Assembly (NCBI GenBank): GCA_019459285.1
Contig: JAIBEL010000073.1
Coordinates: forward strand, 158,543 to 222,542
DNA from: Rhizobium sp.
GTDB taxonomy: Bacteria; Pseudomonadota; Gammaproteobacteria; Burkholderiales; Thiobacillaceae
Length of the DNA stretch: 64,000 nucleotides
Direction: 5' to 3'
The notes under the pieces: model-generated
The model's database searches: none
What the model saw: only the letters and a program-made list of their open reading frames with translations
Told to the model about the DNA's origin: nothing
Shown: positions 25,882 through 35,327 of the stretch, piece by piece
Layout: every line of letters begins with the position of its first letter
Position numbering within the stretch: position 1 is the stretch's first letter
Made by a program: the position numbers and the translations under genes

Positions 25882-26514
25882 ATGGACCTGGTTCTAATCC
25901 ATGGAATGGGGACGACACCCGTTTCCATGATGCTGTTGCGCCGACGCTTGAGGCAGGCCGGGCACAACCCGATTCTGTTTGGCTATTACCCGACTTTTGA
26001 AGGCCTGCAGCATGCTACCGCCCGCCTGGTGAAGCTGATCGATCGCCAGATCGACACCCGGCACTATGCCCTGGTCGGCCACTCCCTCGGAACCGTCATC
26101 ATCAGGACAGCGCTTGGCCATCTGGAAAACCGGACGCCATCCGTCTGCTTCTTTCTGGCACCGCCGATGGTTGCCTGCAAGGCCGCCAAATTCTTTTCCC
26201 GGATCTGGCTCTACAAGCTTCTGACGGGCGAGATGGGTCAATTGCTGGCAGTAGACGCCTTCATGGCGAGTCTGCCCATGCCCCAGGTTCCTACCCGGAT
26301 CTATGCCGGCGTCGGTGGCTTGCGCAACTCATGGCTGCCTTTCGGCATGGAAGCCAATGATTTCATTCTCAGCGTGTCGGAAGCCACGGGCCGTTTCGAA
26401 GCGGAAGCCCTCAAAGTGCCCTCCAGCCATACCTACATCATGAACTCGAAGCTGGTCTTCAACGACATGGCGAAGACCCTCGAGGCGATTGCCAGAACGG
26501 CGCCCCAGCATTGA
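25882..26514 (+). CDS. Alpha/beta hydrolase
   Basis: The 210-residue cytoplasmic protein begins MDLVLIHGMGTTPVSMMLLR. HGMG provides the oxyanion region and GHSLGTVI holds the nucleophile Ser (near residue 68). A candidate acid and the catalytic His near the C-terminus (SSHTYIMNS) complete a triad. Fold and length resemble small esterases or lipases (PGAP1/LipA-like group). The substrate cannot be told from sequence. It is preceded by 93 nt of non-coding DNA after the macro-domain gene and followed by 344 nt without a gene. Confidence 0.8.
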   Translation: MDLVLIHGMGTTPVSMMLLRRRLRQAGHNPILFGYYPTFEGLQHATARLVKLIDRQIDTRHYALVGHSLGTVIIRTALGHLENRTPSVCFFLAPPMVACKAAKFFSRIWLYKLLTGEMGQLLAVDAFMASLPMPQVPTRIYAGVGGLRNSWLPFGMEANDFILSVSEATGRFEAEALKVPSSHTYIMNSKLVFNDMAKTLEAIARTAPQH

Positions 26515-26858
26515 GCGTCTTGAAGATACCTATACCCCACATCTTCATTCAAACAATCCTGAAACCGCTGGCGAAATTCGAATGTCGCATGGCATACGAT
26601 TTTATTTTTACTGCATGATGCAAGGTGATGAAAAGTAGGCTATCTTTCGCGGCAATAGGGCGTGATGCAGGTGCAGCGGGCAATTCCGCGGTGCTGTCTT
26701 CCATCTGCATCGAGAAAAACAATTCCTCCCCCAAGGGTGCCCTAAGGAAAAATACAGACACGGTTTCATCAGTGCGGCGAATTTGATTGATTGGCAAAGC
26801 GGAAGGGAAATGTCCCCTTCGCGCAGTTTCCTTGGTTTGGATAAGGACTGAGCATTCA
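26515..26858. other. Non-coding stretch with a hairpin, upstream of the histidine kinase
   Basis: This 344-nt gap is less GC-rich than its surroundings and I find no credible gene in it; minus-strand frames lack start signals and homology. At 26664-26711 the outer arms GATGCAG and CTGCATC can pair around an inner GCAGCGG/CCGCGGTGC stem, giving a branched hairpin about 150 nt before the kinase start. It could be a regulatory leader, but I cannot match it to a known class. Confidence 0.4.
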
Positions 26859-29432
26859 ATGAAAGCTGTCGATGCCTCACCGGATAACCCTGGACATCGA
26901 GGGGGAATACTGCTTTTACGCCGGTTACTGGCCATCTGGTTGCCCGTCGTGTTGGTGCTTGCAGGGGTAATCTGGGCGTTCTATCTCATCCAGGCAAGAA
27001 GCGCCCTGGCCTTGCAGAAAGCTGCCGAACACGAAGCCATCCGGCTTGCGGTCCAGACAAACCGGGGCGAATTCGCAAACATTCGTTCCGACCTGCTCTA
27101 TCTGGCGGACCAATACGCGCTCCTGAGCGACGGAACGCACGCCACGCCTCCTGCGTACGCGGCGCTTGCCGCGCGCTATGTGGCGTTCGCCTCGCGCAAG
27201 GCGCTATACGACCAGATCCGGTTTCTGGACGAAAACGGGCGGGAGATCGTCCGCGTCAACGGGAACAACGGTCATCCCGAAAACGTTCCGCCCGAGAAGC
27301 TGCAGGACAAATCCAGTCGCTACTATGTACGCGAAACGCTCGCCCTGGCGCAGGGCGAAATCTATGTATCGCCTCTCGACCTCAATATCGAGCATGGGAC
27401 CCTCGAGCGGCCCCTCAAGCCCATGGTGCGCTTTGGCACGCCGATTTTCGATCGGCAGGGCCACAAGCGCGGCATCATCATCCTGAATTACCTGGGCGAG
27501 AACTTCCTCGCCCATCTACGGAAAATCTCGACCACGGATCACGCTTCCAGCCAGCTCTGGCTGCTGAACGCCGCCGGATACTGGATGCTGGGGCCCGGTG
27601 CCGATGACGAATGGGGGTTCATGCTGCCGGGCCATGCCGACAAGCGTCTGGCCATACGTGACCCTCAGGCCTGGAAAAGAATCAACTACAGCGCCCGCGA
27701 GGGTCAGTTTCTCACCGACCAGGGCTTGTACACCTACGCGACGGCCACCCCTCTCCCCGGTCCGGATGGCGTATCGGGCACCTCCAAGGGTGAACGCTGG
27801 ATCCTCGTGGCCTACCAACCTGCCGCCACGCTTGCCGCACAGAACGTCGTGTTGTCGCAGCGTCTCTGGGTTGTTTTTGCCGCGCTGCTGGTGATTTTCA
27901 CTTTCGCGGCCTGGGCAATCGCTTTTTACAGCATGCGACGACGCACAGCCGAGGCCTCGGTCGGGGTAAGCGAAGCGCGTTTTCGCGCCCTGCTCGAATC
28001 GGCACCGGATGCCATCGTGATCGTCAACCGTGCAGGGCACATCGTGCTGGTCAATGCACAGGCGGAAAAATATTTCGGTTATGCGCGCGACGAACTTCTG
28101 CTGCAACCGATCGAGATCCTGGTTCCGGAATCCCTGCGCCCCCGTCACGAAAGCCACCGTGCAGGCTATGCTGCGGATCCCTACACGCGTCCCATGGGCG
28201 AAGGCATGGAGCTGTTCGGCCGGCGCAAGGACGGCAGCACGTTTCCGCTGGAAATCAGTCTGAGCCCGCTGGACACGCCACAGGGCAAGGTCGTGACGGC
28301 CATCATCCGCGATATCAGCGCGCGCAAGCAGGCCGAGCGCCAGCGCCACGAAGCACAGGTACGCTACCAGGATCTGATAAACAACTTGCCGGTCGGTGTG
28401 TTCCGCAAGACCACCGGACCGGAAAGACGTTTCCTCGAAGTGAACCCGGCCCTGGTCAACATGCTGGAAGCCGATTCCGCCGAAGCCTTGCTGGCGCATC
28501 CGGTTGCCATTTTCCAGACCGCTTCCGGTCAACCGCTTTTCAGTGAAAGCGAGGGGCAGCCGAATAGGATCGTCAACGAGGAAATCGAATTGCACACGCT
28601 CAAGGGGCGGCCGTTCTACGGAGCCATTACGGCCAGCCTGAAACGCGAAGCCAGCGGCCGGGCCTATTACGACGGCATCATCGAGGACGTCACCCGGCGC
28701 AAGGAAATCGAGCAGCAACTGAAAAGTCGATCGATCGAGTTGGAGGCCATCAACCAGGAACTCGAAGCCTTCAGCTATTCGGTCTCCCACGATTTGCGCG
28801 CGCCGCTCCGGGCGATCGACGGCTTCAGCCATATCCTGCTGAACGACTATGCCGACAAACTCGACGAGACGGGACGCGATCGCCTCGGCCGGGTGCGCCG
28901 CGCCGCCCAGCACATGGGCACCCTGATCGACGACCTGCTCAAGCTGTCACGCGTCACCCGAACCGAACTCAAACGCGAGCAGGTGGATATAAGCGCCCTC
29001 GCCAACGAGATCGTTGCGGATTTGTGCAAACAGGCACCGGATCGCACAGTGCAATTCGTCATTGCCCCGGATCTCCTGGCGCAGGGCGACAAGGGACTGC
29101 TGCGCATCGTGCTCGACAATCTGCTCGGCAACGCCTGGAAATTCACGGGTTGCCGTGCCGAAGCCCGGATCGCACTGGAACGCGCAGACGGCCCGGGCAT
29201 CCCGACCTATGTCGTCAGCGACAACGGGGTGGGATTCGACATGGCTTATGCCGACAAACTGTTTGGCGTATTCCAGCGCCTGCACGATACAAGCGAATTC
29301 CCTGGGACGGGCATCGGTCTCGCCACCGTGCAACGAATCATTCACAAGCACGGCGGCAGGATATGGGCCGAAAGCGAGGTCGGAAAAGGGACGCGATTCT
29401 ATTTCACCCTGGAACCGGAGATGTCATCGTGA
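26859..29432 (+). CDS. Membrane PAS-PAS sensor histidine kinase with periplasmic Cache-like domain
   Basis: The 857-residue kinase has a first membrane helix at about 25-47 ([20 protein letters not shown]), a periplasmic Cache-like domain at about 50-325 ([28 protein letters not shown]) and a second helix at about 335-360 ([20 protein letters not shown]). Two PAS domains follow (about 375-485 and 500-610), then HisKA with the phospho-acceptor His ([18 protein letters not shown]) near 650, and HATPase_c ([26 protein letters not shown]). Such kinases resemble phytochrome-type or CheY-partner kinases. I chose the ATG at 26859 (AAGGA upstream) over 26787. The stop overlaps the GTG of the next receiver gene by 4 nt, so kinase and receiver are translated together and are probably cognate. 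Confidence 0.9.
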   Translation: MKAVDASPDNPGHRGGILLLRRLLAIWLPVVLVLAGVIWAFYLIQARSALALQKAAEHEAIRLAVQTNRGEFANIRSDLLYLADQYALLSDGTHATPPAYAALAARYVAFASRKALYDQIRFLDENGREIVRVNGNNGHPENVPPEKLQDKSSRYYVRETLALAQGEIYVSPLDLNIEHGTLERPLKPMVRFGTPIFDRQGHKRGIIILNYLGENFLAHLRKISTTDHASSQLWLLNAAGYWMLGPGADDEWGFMLPGHADKRLAIRDPQAWKRINYSAREGQFLTDQGLYTYATATPLPGPDGVSGTSKGERWILVAYQPAATLAAQNVVLSQRLWVVFAALLVIFTFAAWAIAFYSMRRRTAEASVGVSEARFRALLESAPDAIVIVNRAGHIVLVNAQAEKYFGYARDELLLQPIEILVPESLRPRHESHRAGYAADPYTRPMGEGMELFGRRKDGSTFPLEISLSPLDTPQGKVVTAIIRDISARKQAERQRHEAQVRYQDLINNLPVGVFRKTTGPERRFLEVNPALVNMLEADSAEALLAHPVAIFQTASGQPLFSESEGQPNRIVNEEIELHTLKGRPFYGAITASLKREASGRAYYDGIIEDVTRRKEIEQQLKSRSIELEAINQELEAFSYSVSHDLRAPLRAIDGFSHILLNDYADKLDETGRDRLGRVRRAAQHMGTLIDDLLKLSRVTRTELKREQVDISALANEIVADLCKQAPDRTVQFVIAPDLLAQGDKGLLRIVLDNLLGNAWKFTGCRAEARIALERADGPGIPTYVVSDNGVGFDMAYADKLFGVFQRLHDTSEFPGTGIGLATVQRIIHKHGGRIWAESEVGKGTRFYFTLEPEMSS

Positions 29433-29872
29433 GCGACAAGAGCATACTTTTAGTGGAAGACAACCCGGACGATGCAGCCCTGACCGTCCATGCCCTGGAA
29501 ACCAATAACATCGGCAACAGGCTAGTCATCGCGCGCGACGGCGTGGAAGCGCTCGATTACATGTTCTGCACCGGCCCCTACGCCGGCCGCGACCCGTGTG
29601 ATCATCCGTCCGTGGTACTGCTGGATCTCAAGCTTCCAAAAATCGACGGTCTGGAAGTGCTGCGCCGCGTGCGCGCGAACGAATCCACGCGCTTGCAGCC
29701 GGTGGTGATCCTGACCTCATCGAACGAAGAGGAAGACCGGATCAAAGGGTATACCCTGGGCGCCAACAGCTATGTGCGCAAGCCGGTCGATTTCGACGAT
29801 TTTGTAAGAGCGGCTGGCCAACTAGGGCTTTATTGGCTATTGCTCAATCAGACACCGCCTCAAGGAAACTAG
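29429..29872 (+). CDS. Single-domain response regulator (Rcp1-like)
   Basis: The 147-residue stand-alone receiver domain has the acidic pocket ([12 protein letters not shown]), phospho-acceptor Asp ([13 protein letters not shown]), Thr/Ser switch ([12 protein letters not shown]) and Lys ([11 protein letters not shown]) all present. It starts with GTG at 29429, overlapping the kinase TGA (GTGA), a standard sign of translational coupling. The wording of the motifs and the [11 protein letters not shown] end match the Rcp1 group of receivers that pair with PAS/phytochrome-type kinases. It has no output domain, so it probably relays phosphate or acts by protein contact. A receiver-GGDEF-EAL gene starts 50 nt later and is a natural next element. 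Confidence 0.9.
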   Translation: MSDKSILLVEDNPDDAALTVHALETNNIGNRLVIARDGVEALDYMFCTGPYAGRDPCDHPSVVLLDLKLPKIDGLEVLRRVRANESTRLQPVVILTSSNEEEDRIKGYTLGANSYVRKPVDFDDFVRAAGQLGLYWLLLNQTPPQGN

Positions 29873-29922
29873 ACCAATCAGCATGAAACAGCGAATGAAA
29901 ACCGGGCCTGCGGGAAGCCATC

Positions 29923-32394
29923 ATGAATGAAGCGAGCAGCGATGTCGCGATACGCGCCCTGATCGTGGAAGACTCAGAGGACGATGCCCTGCTGTTGGTC
30001 GAATATTTGCAGCGCGCGAACTTCTGCCTTGAATGGCAGCGCCTGGACACCGAGGCCGAACTACTGAAGGCACTCGAGCAGAAATGGGACATCGTGTTCT
30101 CGGATTACTCGATGCCCCATTTCAGTGGGGCGCGCGCACTCGATGTCGTCAAGCGCCACGATCCCGACATTCCCTTCATTTTCGTTTCCGGCACCATCGG
30201 CGAAGACACTGCGGTCACTGGCATGCGGGCAGGTGCGCAGGACTATGTCATGAAGGGCAATCTGGCCCGCCTGGTGCCTGCGATATACCGGGAGCTGTCC
30301 GATGCCAGGGTGCGGCGCGAGCGGCGCATTGCCGAACAGGCCGTGCGCCGGCTTTCGCTGGTCGTGGAACAGGCCGCCGACAGCGTGTTCATCACCGACC
30401 CGCAAGGCAAAATCCAGTACGTCAACCCAGCCTTCGAACGGCTCACGGGCTTCACCGCGGAAGAAGCAATCGGCACCTCACCGTCGCTGATCAAGTCGGG
30501 ACACCACGACGAGGCATTCTTCCGGAATCTGTGGGACATCATTCTTGCGGGCGGCGTATTTCAGGAAACACTCGTGAACCGCCGCAAGGATGGTGACCTT
30601 TTCTACGAAGAGAAAACCATCGCCCCCCTGTTCGACAGCGCCATGCAGATTTCGAGCTTCGTCTCGACGGGCCGTGACATCACCGACAGGATACGCTCGG
30701 AGGAAAAGCGGGCCCAGCTGCTGGACATTCTCGAAGCCACGACGGATTTCGTCGCCATCATGGATGACGAAGGACGCCTGCGTTATCTGAACCAGGCCGG
30801 GCGAGCCATGCTGGGGCTACCGGGGGACGAGGACGTCAGTGCACGTCATATTGCCGACTGCCATCCCGAATGGGCCACCCAACGGATTCTGACTGAAGCG
30901 TTTCCCACGGCTCGGCGCGAAGGTGTGTGGCACGGGGAAAGTGTGGTCAATGGCGCGGATGGACAGGAGATTGCCGTCTCCCAAGTCGTGCTCGCCCACG
31001 GCGGTTCGAACGGTGCAGCGGGATTTTTCTCCACCATTGCCCGCGACATCAGCGAACGCAAACACTTCGAACACGAACTGAAACGCCAGGCGACTCACGA
31101 CGCCCTGACCGGACTCCCCAATCGCCTGTTGCTCGAGGAGCATCTGTCTACCGAACTGGCGCGTGCCCAACGCAACCGCTTGCAGACCGCGGTGCTGTTT
31201 CTCGACATCGACAATTTCAAGCGCATCAACGACAGCCTGGGACATGCCGCCGGCGACGCGTTGCTACGCCACGTGGCGCAACGCCTCAGGAACTGCGTGC
31301 GGCCCAACGATATCCTGGCCCGTTACGGGGGCGACGAGTTCACCATCCTCATCAGCGACCTGCCCAATTCAAACGGCATATTGACCATCCTGCATAAAGT
31401 GCGCGAGGCGTTCGAGACTGCGATCCTCATCACCGGGCAGGATGTCTATGCTGCCTTCAGCATGGGGGTTTCCATCTATCCCCATGACGGTCACGATCCG
31501 GAAACGCTGCTGAAGAATGCAGATGCGGCGATGTATCGTGCCAAGGCAAATGGCCGAAACCAGTATCAGTTCTATGCGCCTGAAATGAATGCGCGCGGAG
31601 AGGAGTTGCTGGCACTGGAAACGGACCTGAGGCGCGCGCTCAATCGCAGGGAATTTGTACTGCACTACCAACCCCAGCTGGATCTGCGCACCGGGAAAAT
31701 CGCCGGAGCGGAAGCGCTATTGCGTTGGCAGCATCCCGAACACGGGCTCGTGTCGCCCGACGACTTCATCCCCTTGCTGGAAGAAACGGGACTGATCGTT
31801 CCCGTGGGGGAATGGGTGCTGCGCAATGCGTGCGAACAATACCGGAAATTCCACGAGGCCAACCTCACGCCCATGCGGATATCGGTCAACGTCTCGGCCC
31901 GGCAATTCAGGGAACAGGCCCTGCTGGACCGGGTGAGGCAGGCTCTCCGCGATGAAGGCGTCCCCCCGCATCATCTCGAACTCGAGATCACCGAAAGCAC
32001 CGCCATGCAGGACGTGCAGGCCACGAGCGAAATCCTGGCCGCACTCGATGCACTGGGCGTACGTCTCGCCATCGACGATTTTGGAACAGGCTATTCCTCG
32101 CTGGCCTACTTGAAACGTTTTCCGCTCGACGTCCTGAAAATCGACCGCACCTTCATTCCGGACTCCTGGGAAGACGACAACGTCTCAGCAATTGCCGAAG
32201 CCAGCATTTCACTCGGCCATAAACTGGGGCTCGAGGTGGTTGCAGAAGGCGTCGAAACCAATGAGCAGCTCGGCTTTCTGCGATCGCACGAGTGCGACAT
32301 CATCCAGGGATATTGCTTCTGCCGTCCCATATCGGTGGACAAGACCGCCGCGTTCATCGCGGGCCATAACCCGCAGCAGTTGCCGGGAGACTAG
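29923..32394 (+). CDS. Receiver-PAS-PAS-GGDEF-EAL cyclic-di-GMP regulator
   Basis: The 823-residue protein has a receiver domain at about 10-125 (LIVEDSEDDALLL, acceptor Asp in IVFSDYSMPHFSG, Lys in YVMKGN), PAS at about 140-260 and a second PAS at about 265-385. GGDEF is at about 395-555 with an intact RYGGDEF and LDIDNFKRIND. EAL is at about 570-815 with AEALLRWQHPE, ELEITES, AIDDFGTGYSSL, LKIDRTFI and AEGVET. Both catalytic signatures are intact, so it may be bifunctional. The chain lacks membrane segments. It lies 50 nt after the Rcp1-like receiver and is probably part of the same kinase-receiver unit, converting phosphorylation into a change in cyclic-di-GMP. Confidence 0.92.
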   Translation: MNEASSDVAIRALIVEDSEDDALLLVEYLQRANFCLEWQRLDTEAELLKALEQKWDIVFSDYSMPHFSGARALDVVKRHDPDIPFIFVSGTIGEDTAVTGMRAGAQDYVMKGNLARLVPAIYRELSDARVRRERRIAEQAVRRLSLVVEQAADSVFITDPQGKIQYVNPAFERLTGFTAEEAIGTSPSLIKSGHHDEAFFRNLWDIILAGGVFQETLVNRRKDGDLFYEEKTIAPLFDSAMQISSFVSTGRDITDRIRSEEKRAQLLDILEATTDFVAIMDDEGRLRYLNQAGRAMLGLPGDEDVSARHIADCHPEWATQRILTEAFPTARREGVWHGESVVNGADGQEIAVSQVVLAHGGSNGAAGFFSTIARDISERKHFEHELKRQATHDALTGLPNRLLLEEHLSTELARAQRNRLQTAVLFLDIDNFKRINDSLGHAAGDALLRHVAQRLRNCVRPNDILARYGGDEFTILISDLPNSNGILTILHKVREAFETAILITGQDVYAAFSMGVSIYPHDGHDPETLLKNADAAMYRAKANGRNQYQFYAPEMNARGEELLALETDLRRALNRREFVLHYQPQLDLRTGKIAGAEALLRWQHPEHGLVSPDDFIPLLEETGLIVPVGEWVLRNACEQYRKFHEANLTPMRISVNVSARQFREQALLDRVRQALRDEGVPPHHLELEITESTAMQDVQATSEILAALDALGVRLAIDDFGTGYSSLAYLKRFPLDVLKIDRTFIPDSWEDDNVSAIAEASISLGHKLGLEVVAEGVETNEQLGFLRSHECDIIQGYCFCRPISVDKTAAFIAGHNPQQLPGD

Positions 32395-32516
32395 TCCTGG
32401 GCGGACAATGTCTGTTCCATGCCCGGTACGGTCTCGTTCCACGTGTGCGCCGTGCGGTGCATGACCGGCCGCCCGCAACGTGCCACACGCCCCCTTATTC
32501 GCAGAAGGCAAAGTCC

Positions 32517-32861
32517 ATGAGCCAGTTTCCCCAATCCTTGCGTGCCTGGAACACTCCCGCGTTCCAGGCTGTCCTCAAGCAGGAAATCGAACAGCTGGAT
32601 GCCGGATGTCTCCCGCTGCAACGGGGCTTATCGTCCAGCAGCTACGTGACGGACCGCCCCTTCCAGGCGCTGATCATCAGCGTGAACGAAGAAGCCGGCC
32701 TGATCCGGGCCAAGGCAGGCATTTTCTACACGGGGATCATTGCGGGCTGCAGCTGCGCGGACGACCCGACGCCCATCGACGAGCAGACCGAATACTGCGT
32801 GGTGCGGCTCGACATCGACAGTACGACCGCCGAAGCCACGGTGACCCTGCTGGAAGAGTAG
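32517..32861 (+). CDS. Conserved-looking small hypothetical protein
   Basis: The 114-residue soluble protein starts MSQFPQSLRAWNTPAFQAVL and ends in an acidic beta segment (CVVRLDIDSTTAEATVTLLE). The centre carries a short cysteine-rich turn (IIAGCSCADDPTPIDEQTEYC). The ATG at 32517 follows AGAAGG and is more plausible than the ATG at 32445, whose extension is Arg/Pro-rich and has no ribosome-binding site. I do not recognise a named family. Its position between the cyclic-di-GMP regulator (122 nt upstream) and a convergent histidine kinase gene does not reveal a function; the compact alpha/beta pattern and the cysteines would suit a small metal- or redox-linked domain, which is speculation. 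Confidence 0.7.
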   Translation: MSQFPQSLRAWNTPAFQAVLKQEIEQLDAGCLPLQRGLSSSSYVTDRPFQALIISVNEEAGLIRAKAGIFYTGIIAGCSCADDPTPIDEQTEYCVVRLDIDSTTAEATVTLLEE

Positions 32862-32892
32862 CGCGCAGACTGGGAGCTGTCCCCCGCCCGTC

Positions 32893-33546
32893 TCAAGGCA
32901 AAAGCAGGCTGAAAACCGCACCGGGATCATTGCCGAGCCGCAGTTCGCCCGAGCGCCCCCGGTTGTCATGGCTTTGCGCGATCAGTCTGGCAAACTGCAG
33001 GCCCAGACCGGTTCCTGTGGCGGCGTACGGCCGACCATCGGCCACGCTCTCGAGAATATGTTCGGGATAACCCGGCGAGTCATCGCGCACGCGCAAGGCC
33101 AAACAGTCTGCTTCCATTTCCGCCTCGATCCGGATGGTCGATCGCGCATGGGCCAGTGCATTATGGATGGCGTTGACCAGGGCCATTTCGACCAGGTCGC
33201 GATCGAAGAACCAAAGTACGGGCGTATCCGCGGCGATCGCCGTCTCGACATGCAGGCGACCGTGTGCAAGGGCCCTTGCGCTGGCCGCGATTTCCTGAAC
33301 CAGATCATGCGGCGAATAGGCATCGAGCACGGGATGGATCGGCTGATTGGCCGCCTTGTAGATCAGCAGCGCCTGATGCAGCCGATCGACCACGTTCTGA
33401 CACAACAGCCGGGCCGAATCGACCGAGGCGTCGTGCTCCGCTTCGCCCAGCAGCGGGATGCGCTCGAGCGTCATCGACAGCACGCCCAGATTGTTCTTCA
33501 GTTCATGGATCAGCGCCGCGTAAAAATCGGTGCCGTCGAATTTCAT
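32893..33546 (-). CDS. Minimal cytoplasmic histidine kinase
   Basis: The 217-residue protein has no membrane segment and no sensor domain. An H-box-like motif with His (YAALIHELKNNLGVLSMTL) is at about 10-28. A HATPase_c domain follows with an N-box (ALVNAIHNALAHA), a weak G1 box (VRDDSPGYPEHI) and a G2 box (GTGLGLQFARLIAQSH). The start at 33546 overlaps the stop of the receiver-TPR gene by ATGA, so the two are translated together and this is very likely its cognate kinase (or a phosphatase of it). It ends convergent to the small hypothetical gene, 31 nt away. The input signal must come from another protein or from the TPR partner. Confidence 0.8.
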   Translation of the reverse strand: MKFDGTDFYAALIHELKNNLGVLSMTLERIPLLGEAEHDASVDSARLLCQNVVDRLHQALLIYKAANQPIHPVLDAYSPHDLVQEIAASARALAHGRLHVETAIAADTPVLWFFDRDLVEMALVNAIHNALAHARSTIRIEAEMEADCLALRVRDDSPGYPEHILESVADGRPYAATGTGLGLQFARLIAQSHDNRGRSGELRLGNDPGAVFSLLLP

Positions 33547-35225
33547 CGGACAGCCTTCCGCTGGATGCCGAAACGGGTTTCCACATCCTTCATCTGCAGA
33601 CGCAGCCCGGCCAGACGCGGGTGGCCGGGCGCCTGGCGCTCCGCCTCCCTGAGCTGGGTCCGTGCGGTCTCGATCATGGTCTCGTTCATCCCCACCTGGT
33701 CGATGTACTTGAGGATCACCCACACGGCGTTCATGAGGATGCGGGGGTTGTAGGGCGCTTCGTTGCAGGCGGTCAGCAATTTTTCCACGGCGGTTTTGTA
33801 GTCCCCGCGCTGCGCCAGCACCACACCTTCGTTGTTCAGCTTGCGCACATCGCCCGTCGCCGAGGCCAGGACGCTGGCGCCGGCATCCGTCCGGCCAGCC
33901 TCATCGTAGAGACGCTTCGCCTTCGCCAGCAGCGCCTCGCTGTCGTGCGCGTTGCGCGCCACCTCGGCGACCACGGCATCCGCTTCCTCATTGCGGCCGT
34001 TGGCCATGCAGGCACCGGCCAGATCCAGCATCAGCTGGGCATCCCCGCGCGTACCGTCGGCCCGCAGGCTTGCCACCGCATCCAGCGCCTTGGCGGCTTC
34101 CGACAGATTGCCGGTCCGGGTATGCGCGAGGCTCTGCGTGACCGCCATCACAAGCTGCCCTTCCGGATTCGCCTGCAGCGTGCTTTTGTTCTTCTTGAGC
34201 GTATCGGCCACCGCCTCGAGGTCGCCCTGCTCCAATTGCACCCGGCACAGATTGCCGAAGTCGGCGGGCGTCACGAAAATGGAATGACGCCCTTTCTCCA
34301 GCACATTGTCGAATGCCGTACGGGCGGTGTCGAGATCGCCGTTGCCATAGGCGACTTCCCCGAGTTTCTGCTGCCTGCGGACCGTCTTGGCCGAGATGGC
34401 CACGCCCTTTTCCAGGGCTTCCTGCGCTGCGGCCACATCCTTCTTTTCCAGGCAGACATCGGATAGCAGGTCATAGGCGGCGACCATTTCAGGCGCACGC
34501 TCCAGGACGTCACGCAGTTCTTCCTCGGCTTCCTCGTTCTTCTTCTGCAGATGCAGGGACCTGGCAAGCCCCAGGCGGGCCCAGGGAATGGCACGCATCG
34601 ACACCACCTGCTGATACAAGGCTTCGGCTTCCTCGAAGCGTCCGAGTGCGACCAGCAGCTCGCCCTTGAAACGCAAGGCATCCACTGCATATTTCGGCTT
34701 GTTGTGTATGAGCGCGTCGCAGGCCGCGATCGAGGCCTCCAGGTCCTGTGCCTGGAAATGCCAGTAGACGTCCCGGAATGCCCGCTTGCGCAACAGGATG
34801 CCCGTAAGCCGGCTGCACAGCAGCTCTGCACTGAAGGGCTTGATCATGTAGTCATCCGGCGCCAGCTCGGCCGTGGCAACCACTTTTTCGTAATAGGATT
34901 CCGCCGTGACCATCATGAAGACGGTCTCCAGCGCGATCAGGTTGCCGTGACGCAACTCCTCCAGCAGTTGCTGGCCATCGCGTCCCACGCCCAGATTGAA
35001 GTCGCACAGGATGAAATCATAGGAGCGGTTCTTGATCTGGAAGATGGCCTCGGCGGCATTGGCCACCATCTGGATCTTGGTGATCCCGAAGTTGGACAGG
35101 GTCAGCCGCAGGGCATTGCGCATGCCCGGCGAATCGTCCACCACCAGCGCCCGCAGGGCGCCATAGTCGATGAAGGTATCGCTGTCCGGTGCCGGCGGCT
35201 GGCTCACTTCCGAGCCCCTTCGCAT
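33543..35225 (-). CDS. Response regulator with receiver domain and TPR array
   Basis: The 560-residue protein has an N-terminal receiver at about 22-145 (LRALVVDDSPGMRNAL, acceptor Asp in FILCDFNLGVGRDG, switch Thr in MMVTAES, Lys in DDYMIKPFS). About 400 residues of tetratricopeptide repeats follow (repeating patterns such as AEALYQQVVSMRAIPWARLG, EEAEEELRDVLERAPEMVAA and KTAVEKLLTACNEAPYNPRI). There is no DNA-binding or enzymatic output; the TPR array is a protein-interaction surface. The ATG at 35225 has no clear Shine-Dalgarno, while a GTG at 35207 is preceded by AAGGGG at 7 nt, so the true start may be seven codons later or fewer. It is coupled by ATGA to the kinase gene that follows. 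Similar CheY-TPR proteins occur in betaproteobacteria; the function is unknown to me. Confidence 0.88.
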   Translation of the reverse strand: MRRGSEVSQPPAPDSDTFIDYGALRALVVDDSPGMRNALRLTLSNFGITKIQMVANAAEAIFQIKNRSYDFILCDFNLGVGRDGQQLLEELRHGNLIALETVFMMVTAESYYEKVVATAELAPDDYMIKPFSAELLCSRLTGILLRKRAFRDVYWHFQAQDLEASIAACDALIHNKPKYAVDALRFKGELLVALGRFEEAEALYQQVVSMRAIPWARLGLARSLHLQKKNEEAEEELRDVLERAPEMVAAYDLLSDVCLEKKDVAAAQEALEKGVAISAKTVRRQQKLGEVAYGNGDLDTARTAFDNVLEKGRHSIFVTPADFGNLCRVQLEQGDLEAVADTLKKNKSTLQANPEGQLVMAVTQSLAHTRTGNLSEAAKALDAVASLRADGTRGDAQLMLDLAGACMANGRNEEADAVVAEVARNAHDSEALLAKAKRLYDEAGRTDAGASVLASATGDVRKLNNEGVVLAQRGDYKTAVEKLLTACNEAPYNPRILMNAVWVILKYIDQVGMNETMIETARTQLREAERQAPGHPRLAGLRLQMKDVETRFGIQRKAVR

Positions 35226-35327
35226 AAATAGTCAGCGTTTTCCACCTGGATTTCCATTGAATGGATTTATTGAGTGGAATAACGACGATTTTCTGCCCAA
35301 CTGAACCTCAGGCAGCCCGGAAACGCG

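Noticed and set aside
26549..26935. 128-codon minus-strand open frame upstream of the histidine kinase
   Set aside because: It overlaps the kinase start on the other strand and has no start signal or recognisable sequence.
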